Source of the DNA: an uncultured Ruminococcus sp.
Lineage (GTDB): Bacteria > Bacillota > Clostridia > Oscillospirales > CAG-272
Assembly: GCA_902778985.1 (NCBI GenBank)
Contig: CACYZS010000002.1
Span: forward strand, 1-17,630
Reading direction: 5' to 3'
DNA length: 17,630 bases
The first letter of the stretch is position 1, and each line of letters starts with the position of its first letter. Both the position numbers and the translations under genes were made by a program. This document shows, one piece after another, positions 6,679 to 11,988 of this stretch. Below the pieces are notes generated by a model that ran no database searches, had not been told where the DNA came from, and saw nothing but the letters and a program-made list of their open reading frames with translations.

Positions 6679-6754
6679 GCGCCCTTAGCTCAGCGGATAG
6701 AGTGCCCGGCTACGAACCGGTAGGTCGAAGGTTCGAATCCTTTAGGGCGCGCCA
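6679..6754 (+). tRNA. tRNA-Arg (anticodon ACG)
   Basis: A cloverleaf of 76 bases with encoded CCA. Acceptor GCGCCCT (6679-6685) pairs with AGGGCGC (6744-6750), discriminator G6751. Anticodon loop CTACGAA gives ACG; A34 would normally be deaminated to inosine by TadA to read CGU, CGC and CGA. The anticodon stem CCCGG/CCGGT has a C-T mismatch at its outer pair (27-43). The T arm is GAAGG-TTCGAAT-CCTTT. Its last 22 bases are duplicated with one change at 6929-6950. Confidence 0.96.
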
Positions 6755-6755
6755 T

Positions 6756-6791
6756 AAAAACGGTCAGTCGCATTTGCGACCGACCGTTTTT
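6756..6791 (+). terminator. Terminator of the tRNA unit (repeat copy 1)
   Basis: AAAAACGGTC (6756-6765) pairs perfectly with GACCGTTTTT (6782-6791); inside, after an A-C mismatch, GTCGC/GCGAC closes loop ATTT. The T run lies within the stem and continues as TATTT. It starts two bases after the CCA of tRNA-Arg and should work in both directions. Confidence 0.93.
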
Positions 6792-6823
6792 ATTTCGTCC
6801 TTACAGTTTATATTCGAACCTTT

Positions 6824-6853
6824 GAGTTTTCGTGCCGGACGGCACGGAAACTC
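6824..6853. repeat. 30-base palindrome (copy 1)
   Basis: GAGTTTTCGTGCCG, two central bases GA, then CGGCACGGAAACTC; every pair is Watson-Crick except one T-G. Copy 2 is at 7020-7049. Confidence 0.8.
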
Positions 6854-6855
6854 TG

Positions 6856-6905
6856 GTTTCACGCCATCCGATAAAGTCCCGTTTTCTCTATTTCGGGCGT
6901 GAAAC
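6856..6905. repeat. Wide inverted repeat (copy 1)
   Basis: GTTTCACGCC (6856-6865) is the exact reverse complement of GGCGTGAAAC (6896-6905), with a 30-base spacer. It is followed by a small GC hairpin (GCGCG...CGCGC, about 6913-6927). Confidence 0.75.
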
Positions 6906-6951
6906 AAGGTTAGCGCGCTCCGCGCGCGTCGAATCCTTTAGGGCTCGCCAT

Positions 6952-6987
6952 AAAAACGGTCAGTCGCATTTGCGACCGACCGTTTTT
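6952..6987 (+). terminator. Terminator hairpin (repeat copy 2)
   Basis: Identical in sequence to 6756-6791 and placed the same distance after the duplicated tRNA tail. With no intact tRNA directly before it, it would act only on read-through RNA or on the opposite strand. Confidence 0.8.
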
Positions 6988-7019
6988 ATTTCGTCCTTAC
7001 AGTTTATATTCGAACCTTT

Positions 7020-7049
7020 GAGTTTTCGTGCCGTACGGCGCGGAAACTC
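7020..7049. repeat. 30-base palindrome (copy 2)
   Basis: GAGTTTTCGTGCCG, central TA, then CGGCGCGGAAACTC. Compared with copy 1 the central G is T and one A in the right arm is G; the A-to-G change leaves a U-G pair in RNA, so the fold is kept. Confidence 0.8.
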
Positions 7050-7051
7050 TG

Positions 7052-7102
7052 GTTTCACGCCATCCGATATAGTCCCCGTTTTCACTTTTTCGGGCGTGAA
7101 AC
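7052..7102. repeat. Wide inverted repeat (copy 2)
   Basis: Both arms, GTTTCACGCC (7052-7061) and GGCGTGAAAC (7093-7102), are unchanged from copy 1, while the spacer between them has substitutions and one extra base. The following GC hairpin is kept with a new loop (GCGCG-TTTA-CGCGC). Confidence 0.75.
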
Positions 7103-7175
7103 AAGGTTAGCGCGTTTACGCGCGTCGAATCCTCCCTTCTTTGGTTACTCTTTCTTTTCTCCCATCGCACCGTTC

Positions 7176-7204
7176 TTGCAAATCATCACTAAATTTGTTA
7201 TAAT
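7176..7204 (+). promoter_or_regulatory. SigA-type promoter of the 181-aa membrane protein gene
   Basis: TTGCAA (7176-7181), a 17-base spacer and TATAAT (7199-7204), with an extended -10 TGT directly before. Transcription would start near 7211, 12 bases before the AAGGAG site. Confidence 0.88.
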
Positions 7205-7235
7205 AACGTATGTAATACATTCAAGGAGCAGTACT

Positions 7236-7781
7236 ATGCACTTCCTTATCGCTTTGATTTTACCGATCGTTTTCTTCCCGATCATGAATTGGTTTTACGG
7301 ACAGACGAAAAAGGAACGGATGCAGGACGATTTCGTTCAGAGGACAAAAGCCCCGATGCACGCGTACGTCACAAGTCTCGTCGGTCTGATCGTCATGTCA
7401 ATCATCTTTATCGGTCTTCCCATTCTGTTGGTGTTGACGACACAACCCGAAGACCGCGGACCGGGTATGTGGGTAGCGTTGATCTTCGGTTTATTCTTCT
7501 TGTGGTCTCTTTTCTTTGTTCTGTTTCTTGTCGTCTCGACCTGCTACGAAAGCATTTTTGACGAATATATTATCGTACACCGCGGCTTTAAAAAGAAGAT
7601 CGTTCGTTTTGACGAGATGGCAGAATACACCTATACGGAAGGGTTTAAGCAACTCGTCGTAGATGACCGCGACGGAAAATGCCTGTTTTACGTTGCCGAC
7701 AACCGGGTGGGGATCGGATCGCTTGTTAAGAGTTTAGACAGTCACGGTATCCCGAGAAAAACACCCGAAAAGAAGAAGTAA
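7236..7781 (+). CDS. Unknown membrane protein, three TM helices and a PH-like tail
   Basis: A 181-aa protein I cannot assign with certainty. Hydrophobic helices are seen at about 2-19, 46-69 and 79-103. The remaining 75 residues are soluble, with alternating strands (EYIIVHRGFKKKIVRFDEMAEYTYTE) that look like the small PH-like domains of clostridial membrane proteins; this is inference. The lysine-rich end (TPEKKK) agrees with a cytoplasmic tail. The start at 7236 follows AAGGAG by 7 bases and a very good promoter lies just upstream; an earlier in-frame start would lie inside that promoter. It is monocistronic, between the tRNA-tail repeats and a bidirectional terminator, so context gives no function. 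Confidence 0.82.
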   Translation: MHFLIALILPIVFFPIMNWFYGQTKKERMQDDFVQRTKAPMHAYVTSLVGLIVMSIIFIGLPILLVLTTQPEDRGPGMWVALIFGLFFLWSLFFVLFLVVSTCYESIFDEYIIVHRGFKKKIVRFDEMAEYTYTEGFKQLVVDDRDGKCLFYVADNRVGIGSLVKSLDSHGIPRKTPEKKK

Positions 7782-7814
7782 ACGCGATAATCGGTCAGAA
7801 CAACCCTATAAAGA

Positions 7815-7843
7815 AAAAAGAACCCCTGCCCGGGGTTCTTTTT
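7815..7843. terminator. Bidirectional terminator between convergent genes
   Basis: AAAAAGAACCCC (7815-7826), loop TGCCC, GGGGTTCTTTTT (7832-7843). The A run and T run flank an 8-base core, so both the membrane protein gene and the HD-GYP gene can end here. Confidence 0.93.
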
Positions 7844-7849
7844 CATTCG

Positions 7850-9178
7850 TTACGACGCGCTGCTGATCCGTTCCTCTTCGTCCATCAGGCGAAGCATGAT
7901 CCGGGCGAACGTCGGATCAAACTGCGTTCCGATACCGCGGCGGAGTTCCTCTCTGACCGCTTGCTTGGTCAGGGGTTCGCGGTAACTGCGGACTGAGGTC
8001 ATCGCGTCGTAGGCGTCGGCGACGGCGATGATCCGCGCAATCACCGGAATATCGACGCCCTTGACGCCGTCGGGATAGCCGCGCCCGTCGTAGCGTTCGT
8101 GGTGATACCGCGCGCCCTCGGCAAGATAGGGCGCCTGTTGAATACTGGAGAGGATCTGATATCCGAGGACCGGGTGCTTCTTGATCTCCTCGTACTCCTC
8201 GTCGGTCAGTTTCCCGACCTTGTTGATGATCTCAAGCGGAACGCCGATCTTCCCGACGTCGTGTAAAAGCGCCGCAAAGTATACCTGGTCGCAGGTCTGG
8301 TTCGGGAGGTGCGCTTCCCTTGCAATCTGCCGCGAATAAAGCGCCACGCGGATCGAATGACCGCTCGTGTACTTGTCCTTCGCGTCGATGGCGTTGGCGA
8401 GCGCCTCGGTCGTTTCCTCGAACATCTCGGTTTCTTTCTTCCGCGCTTCCTTATAGAAAAGGAGTTCGCGTTCCTTGGCGTGCTGCGCCTGCGCGCTGAT
8501 GAAGTTCAGGGCGAATGTGTAGAACACGATCACGACGAGCGACATGGTGATCGAAGTCAGCGAGATTGGGAAAAAGCGGAACAGAAAGATCTGTGCGACC
8601 GTCGCGACGATCGGAAGCGCGATACAGCCGAACAGAACGACCGCAAAACGGCGCACAAGTCTCTTGCGGTACTGAATGACGACCATTTCGTGTAAAAACA
8701 CGATCAGAAACGGGAACACGTAGCAAAGCAGATGCCATGAACCGCGGTGGTAGACGTTCTCCGCGTCTATGTAGTAATACAGGTGGCGGAAAGGCGCGAT
8801 CACAAGGAAGATCAGACCGATGAAGAATACGTAGTCACAGACCCCGAGAAGAAACGGCTTTTTCTTGAGTTTTCCTTCGTTTATGAAAAGATCGACGAGA
8901 TAGTGGGTCAAAAGGAACGGGATAAAGAGCATAAAGAAATAGAGCAATCCGTTGCTGGCGCGCACCATAAAGTACGCGAACCGCGTCGTACCGCCCTCGT
9001 ATTTATACGCAAACCGATCAAACATAAGCAAAAACATCGCCGACATTTCCATAGCGGCGAGAATATGTTTGGTTCTTGCAGGCAAAGACCTTGCCAGCAG
9101 CGTCATGACGGCAAGGATCCCGCACGCGCCGCCGAGAAAGAGCATGATATCAAGTTGCAAAGAACTCAAATAGTCCAT
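7850..9178 (-). CDS. Seven-TM HD-GYP domain protein (probable c-di-GMP phosphodiesterase)
   Basis: A 442-aa membrane protein. About seven hydrophobic helices fill residues 8-228, followed by a charged coiled linker (AQHAKERELLFYKEARKKETEMFEE) and an HD-GYP domain. Catalytic signs are complete: H274, the H306-D307 pair in LLHDVGKIGVP, HPVLGYQIL, HHERYDGRGYPDG with the GYP triplet at 367-369, and VADAYDAMTS. HD-GYP proteins hydrolyse cyclic di-GMP and in some cases other cyclic dinucleotides; the membrane part probably senses a signal. No GGDEF partner lies in the window. The ATG at 9178 follows AAAGGGAC, and a promoter lies at 9221-9249. The gene is divergent from the zinc operon, with the two promoters back to back. 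Confidence 0.93.
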   Translation of the reverse strand: MDYLSSLQLDIMLFLGGACGILAVMTLLARSLPARTKHILAAMEMSAMFLLMFDRFAYKYEGGTTRFAYFMVRASNGLLYFFMLFIPFLLTHYLVDLFINEGKLKKKPFLLGVCDYVFFIGLIFLVIAPFRHLYYYIDAENVYHRGSWHLLCYVFPFLIVFLHEMVVIQYRKRLVRRFAVVLFGCIALPIVATVAQIFLFRFFPISLTSITMSLVVIVFYTFALNFISAQAQHAKERELLFYKEARKKETEMFEETTEALANAIDAKDKYTSGHSIRVALYSRQIAREAHLPNQTCDQVYFAALLHDVGKIGVPLEIINKVGKLTDEEYEEIKKHPVLGYQILSSIQQAPYLAEGARYHHERYDGRGYPDGVKGVDIPVIARIIAVADAYDAMTSVRSYREPLTKQAVREELRRGIGTQFDPTFARIMLRLMDEEERISSAS

Positions 9179-9220
9179 CTCTGTCCCTTTCAGTCAAACG
9201 GATTGCGGTTTCTGTGTACT

Positions 9221-9249
9221 ATTATACAACAATTCCGGAATTTTTACAA
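9221..9249 (-). promoter_or_regulatory. SigA-type promoter of the HD-GYP gene
   Basis: Minus-strand TTGTAA (9249-9244), a 17-base spacer and TATAAT (9226-9221). The spacer contains the perfect 12-base palindrome AATTCCGGAATT (9231-9242), which could be a protein-binding site. Confidence 0.7.
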
Positions 9250-9292
9250 GACTTTGTCGATTATAAATAAAGAAAAAATATGCGATAATCTC

Positions 9293-9321
9293 TTGACAGG
9301 AATCGACCTACGTTGTATAAT
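9293..9321 (+). promoter_or_regulatory. Perfect consensus promoter of the zinc operon
   Basis: TTGACA (9293-9298), a 17-base spacer and TATAAT (9316-9321). The start of transcription would fall near 9328, inside the palindrome at 9324-9346. Confidence 0.93.
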
Positions 9322-9323
9322 TG

Positions 9324-9346
9324 AATTTGCGAATAATTCGCAAATT
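9324..9346. promoter_or_regulatory. Zur-type operator (perfect 11-1-11 palindrome)
   Basis: AATTTGCGAAT (9324-9334), central A, ATTCGCAAATT (9336-9346), with no mismatch. The core TGCGAAT-A-ATTCGCA has the 7-1-7 layout with AAT-n-ATT centre seen in Bacillus Fur, PerR and Zur boxes. It lies 2 bases after the -10 box and covers the predicted transcription start, so bound repressor would block initiation. The first downstream gene encodes a Fur-family protein, so autoregulation is likely. Confidence 0.85.
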
Positions 9347-9360
9347 GAAGAGGTGAAACG

Positions 9361-9753
9361 ATGCGATACGCGACGAAACAAAGAAAACTTCTTCTCGACG
9401 TTCTGGAAGCACATCACGACGAGACGCTTTCGGTCGCCGAGATCTGTTCCCTCGTTGCGTCCGAGGAGATCAGCCCGAGCGCGATCTACCGCAACCTCTC
9501 CGAACTTGAGAAACAGGGACTTGTCAAGCGCGTTCCGCTTCCCCTGTCGCAAAAAACCGGGTTCCGTTACGTCGGATCCAACCAATGCAGAGAACATCTG
9601 CACCTCGAGTGCACGATGTGCGGGCGGACCTTCCATCTGCCGACGCCGGCGACCAGCCAACTGATCGAGAACGTCCGGCAGAACTCGGGCTTTAAGATCG
9701 ACAGCGCCAATACGGTCTTGACAGGCGTCTGTCCCGACTGCGAAAAACACTGA
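9361..9753 (+). CDS. zur: Fur-family transcriptional regulator, probable zinc regulator Zur
   Basis: A 130-aa Fur-family repressor. A winged helix-turn-helix occupies about residues 5-70 (VAEICSLVASEEISPSAIYRNLSELEKQGLVKRV, with the family's S-x-x-T/A-I-Y-R-N-L recognition helix). The dimerisation half has CTMC (84-87) and CPDC (124-127), the structural zinc site, and a His cluster (REHLHLEC) for the sensory metal. Fur, Zur, PerR and Mur cannot be split by these residues alone; Zur is chosen because the operon downstream is a ZnuABC-type transporter. The ATG at 9361 follows AGAGGTG by 6 bases. The perfect palindrome in its promoter makes self-repression by the zinc-bound form probable. Confidence 0.88.
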   Translation: MRYATKQRKLLLDVLEAHHDETLSVAEICSLVASEEISPSAIYRNLSELEKQGLVKRVPLPLSQKTGFRYVGSNQCREHLHLECTMCGRTFHLPTPATSQLIENVRQNSGFKIDSANTVLTGVCPDCEKH

Positions 9754-9785
9754 CAAACGTCCATTTTGAAGGGGGGTGCGAACAA

Positions 9786-10082
9786 ATGAAAAAGAGAAGC
9801 CGTTTCTTTGCTTCCCTTGCCGTTCTATTGATCCTTTTCGTTCTGTTCGCTTCCCTGTACTTCATTCTTCACGAGGCGCACCACGATTGTTCCGGCGACG
9901 AATGTCCCGTTTGCCGCCTGATCGCCGTCTGCCGCGATACACTGAATGGTTTCGCGCTCGTCGCGATCCTGCTTGCTTTTCTGCTCGCCTTTCTTTTCCG
10001 TTCGTCCGGGAGCCGGCTTGCGCGAGAAGAAAAGCGGCATGCGCACACCCCCGTTTCCCTGAAGGTCAGACTTCTGAATTGA
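9786..10082 (+). CDS. Small membrane protein with HExHHxC-C-C motif, zinc operon
   Basis: A 98-aa protein with two hydrophobic helices (about 8-27 and 56-71) and a loop between them bearing H29-E30-x-H32-H33-x-C35, C40, C43 and C49 (HEAHHDCSGDECPVCR). By the positive-inside rule (KKRSR at the start, RSSGSRLAREEKRH after helix 2) the loop should face outside the cell. The cluster of His, Cys and acidic residues could bind zinc. I recall similar unnamed small proteins beside zinc transporters in other Clostridia, but cannot name the family. Start 9786 follows AAGGGGGG by 9 bases; it is 32 bases after zur and clearly in the same operon. A role in zinc capture or sensing is inference. Confidence 0.82.
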   Translation: MKKRSRFFASLAVLLILFVLFASLYFILHEAHHDCSGDECPVCRLIAVCRDTLNGFALVAILLAFLLAFLFRSSGSRLAREEKRHAHTPVSLKVRLLN

Positions 10083-10168
10083 AAAGAACGAAAGCACGGT
10101 GCGTCTGCCGCCCGGGCAGACCTGTTCGGCGTATGCCGTCACCCTGCTTTTCTCTTTGAATTCAAAAG
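10071..10168 (+). other. Long inter-cistronic stem-loop upstream of znuA
   Basis: The end of the small gene (CTTCTGAATTGAAAAGAACG, 10071 on, continuing to 10101) is an imperfect inverted repeat of 10140-10168 (CACCCTGC... to ...TTTGAATTCAAAAG), with only a few mismatches and one bulge. Its 38-base loop holds a second, perfect hairpin, GTCTGCC-GCCCG-GGCAGAC (10103-10121). No T run follows, so it is not a terminator. It ends 5 bases before the znuA ribosome site, suggesting control of RNA cleavage, stability or translation. Confidence 0.6.
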
Positions 10169-10188
10169 TTTGTAAGGAGTATTTTATA

Positions 10189-11184
10189 ATGAAAAAAGTT
10201 TTTGCAATCATCCTCTGCGTTCTGATGCTTGCCGGGATCCTTTCCGGCTGTGAAACGTTCAAGAAAAGTGATAAGATCAAGATCGTAACCACCATCTTCC
10301 CCGAATACGACTGGGTAAGAGAGATCGTCGGGGACAAAACCGACCGCGTCGAGATCACGATGCTTTTGGACAACGGCGCAGACCTGCACAGTTATCAGGC
10401 GACCGCAAGCGATATGGCAAAGATCGCGACCTGCGATCTGTTCATCTATGTCGGCGGTGAATCCGACGAGTGGGTGAACGACGTATTAAAGACAGCCAAG
10501 AACGACGATATGATCGTCGTCAACCTGCTTGACGTTCTCGGCGACAAGGTCAAAGAGGAAGAGGTCAAGGAAGGCATGGAAGGCGACCACGATGAAGAAG
10601 AGGACGAAGACCACGAGCACGAACATCACCACGAAGGGGACGAGCCGGAATACGACGAGCACGTTTGGCTGTCGCTTAAAAACGCGGTCACGCTCGTCAA
10701 TTACATCTCGGAGATGATCCGGGCGCTCGATCCCGACAACGCCGACGCCTACGCCGCGAATACCGCTGCTTACGTTGAAAAACTGAACGCGCTGGACGCG
10801 CGGTACGCCGCAGCCGTCGAAGCGGCTTCGGTCAAAACGTTGGTTTTCGGCGACCGCTTCCCTTTCCGTTATCTCGTTGACGACTACGGTCTCGACTATT
10901 TCGCCGCGTTCGTCGGCTGCTCCGCCGAGAGCGAAGCAAGTTTCAGCACAATCAAATTCCTGGCTGATAAGATCAACGAACTCGGCTTGAAATCGATCAT
11001 GCAGATTGAGAATTCGAACAATCGGATCGCAGACACGGTCAAAAACGCGACCAATACGAAGGATCAGACCATCCGCACGCTGAACTCGCTGCAATCGGTC
11101 ACCTCCCGCGACGTCAAAAACGGAAAAACCTATCTCGGCGTGATGGAAGAAAACCTTTCCGTTCTGACCGAAGCGTTGCAGTAA
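10189..11184 (+). CDS. znuA: Zinc ABC transporter substrate-binding lipoprotein ZnuA
   Basis: A 331-aa metal-binding lipoprotein (cluster A-I/TroA fold) that delivers zinc to ZnuBC at the membrane outer face. The signal peptide ends in the lipobox LSGC, with lipidated C21. Expected ligands H67 (ADLHSYQ) and H158 (DEHVW) are present. Just before H158, residues 129-157 form a loop very rich in His, Asp and Glu (DHEHEHHH), a hallmark of zinc rather than manganese binding proteins. The third His of the family (as in FHDAF/THAAF) is replaced: VFGDRFPFRYLVDDYGL has Asp222 there, a variant I recall in clostridial members. The ATG at 10189 follows AAGGAG by 9 bases. A long stem-loop lies just upstream. 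Confidence 0.92.
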   Translation: MKKVFAIILCVLMLAGILSGCETFKKSDKIKIVTTIFPEYDWVREIVGDKTDRVEITMLLDNGADLHSYQATASDMAKIATCDLFIYVGGESDEWVNDVLKTAKNDDMIVVNLLDVLGDKVKEEEVKEGMEGDHDEEEDEDHEHEHHHEGDEPEYDEHVWLSLKNAVTLVNYISEMIRALDPDNADAYAANTAAYVEKLNALDARYAAAVEAASVKTLVFGDRFPFRYLVDDYGLDYFAAFVGCSAESEASFSTIKFLADKINELGLKSIMQIENSNNRIADTVKNATNTKDQTIRTLNSLQSVTSRDVKNGKTYLGVMEENLSVLTEALQ

Positions 11185-11231
11185 AAGTCGGATCACTCCC
11201 CCGAATGATTTGGAAAAGGAAGAGCAATCGT

Positions 11232-11957
11232 ATGAAAAGATTTGGGATCATACTCTCTATAATTCTTACGGCGTCCGTCATCCTGCTCACCGTTGGATGC
11301 TCCACTTCATCCGGGGGTGAGGTCGGGTATTCTGATGAACGTCAAGGAACCGTCAACCAAAACGAGTACGTTCTTTACCAAAACGTTTTTTACAACGGGT
11401 ACGCCCAAAACTTTGACGGCAAAAGCGTAAAGAAAGTCGGCGTATTCGCCGTTCTGCACGATGCGTTTAACGACCTGGACCGCTATTACGTCTGGGGGTA
11501 CCGCGATTCAACGAAGTGCTGTGACTGGCAATGGGAGTTCACGCCGAAGAAAGGGCAAAAACTCCCCGCCGTCGGATCTCTTGTAACGGTTGAAGGAACC
11601 TTCGTTTCGGACGAGCAGGCACTTGATAATTATTGGATCAAAGATGCGATTGTTACGACGAATACGATTTACACCGGCACGACCTACGACGTGAATATGT
11701 ACGTTATGAGCGATACGCTGGAACGCGTACAGTTGATCAATTTGCAACGGTTTCCCGACTATTTCAAGGATCAGACTTTTATCGCATACGGTCGTATCAA
11801 AACGATGACCTCGTTCCAGGATCCGTATTACGACGGCTCGTGGTACTACGAATTCACCTATGACGGCACGATTCCGGGGATCGGTAAGACTGTCGTTTTA
11901 AGCGGGACTCTAACCGACGGCGCGCTGGTCGTCCAAACCCTGGAACAAATCGATTGA
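11232..11957 (+). CDS. Unknown lipoprotein with Cys-Cys motif, zinc operon
   Basis: A 241-aa exported protein. A hydrophobic signal segment (8-20) ends LLTVGC, an acceptable lipobox with C23. The mature part seems to hold two related beta-rich domains: about 65-140, with RDSTKCCDWQWEF (C96-C97) then GSLVTVEGTF, and about 175-241, with IAYGRI... GKTVVLSGTL. The pattern resembles OB-like folds; the Cys pair recalls the CC motif of DUF1980/TIGR03943 (YcgQ-like) proteins, a weak likeness by eye. Start 11232 is preferred to an in-frame ATG at 11205 because AAGGAAGAG lies 7 bases before it. It sits 47 bases after znuA and 31 before znuC, so it is co-expressed; an extracellular zinc-handling role is inferred from context only. 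Confidence 0.82.
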   Translation: MKRFGIILSIILTASVILLTVGCSTSSGGEVGYSDERQGTVNQNEYVLYQNVFYNGYAQNFDGKSVKKVGVFAVLHDAFNDLDRYYVWGYRDSTKCCDWQWEFTPKKGQKLPAVGSLVTVEGTFVSDEQALDNYWIKDAIVTTNTIYTGTTYDVNMYVMSDTLERVQLINLQRFPDYFKDQTFIAYGRIKTMTSFQDPYYDGSWYYEFTYDGTIPGIGKTVVLSGTLTDGALVVQTLEQID

Positions 11958-11988
11958 AATCAGACACAACCTTCTGGAGGAATATTCA

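Larger units (their letters stand above)
6733..7132 (+). repeat. Two tandem 196-bp units starting with the tRNA-Arg 3' end
   Basis: Unit 1 (6733-6928) and unit 2 (6929-7124) both begin TCGAATCCTTTAGGGC and are followed by a third TCGAATCC at 7125-7132. Unit 1 starts inside the T loop of the real tRNA-Arg; unit 2 carries only the 22-base tRNA tail, with one change (GCGCGCCA to GCTCGCCA). Each unit then has a terminator hairpin, a 30-base palindrome, a wide inverted repeat and a GC hairpin. By eye the units differ at about a dozen positions, mostly in loops and spacers. No protein-coding gene fits. It could be a tandem duplication of the tRNA tail and its trailer, or an element that targets tRNA 3' ends. 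Confidence 0.85.

Noticed and set aside
6733..7132. Reading the tandem repeat as a CRISPR array or a second tRNA
   Set aside because: Units are 196 bases with only two full copies and no short repeat-spacer pattern; unit 2 has just the last 22 bases of a tRNA, so no cloverleaf can form.
10486..11196. A 236-codon frame opposite znuA
   Set aside because: Antisense shadow of a clear gene; the valine- and phenylalanine-rich end mirrors the Asp/Glu/His loop of ZnuA.
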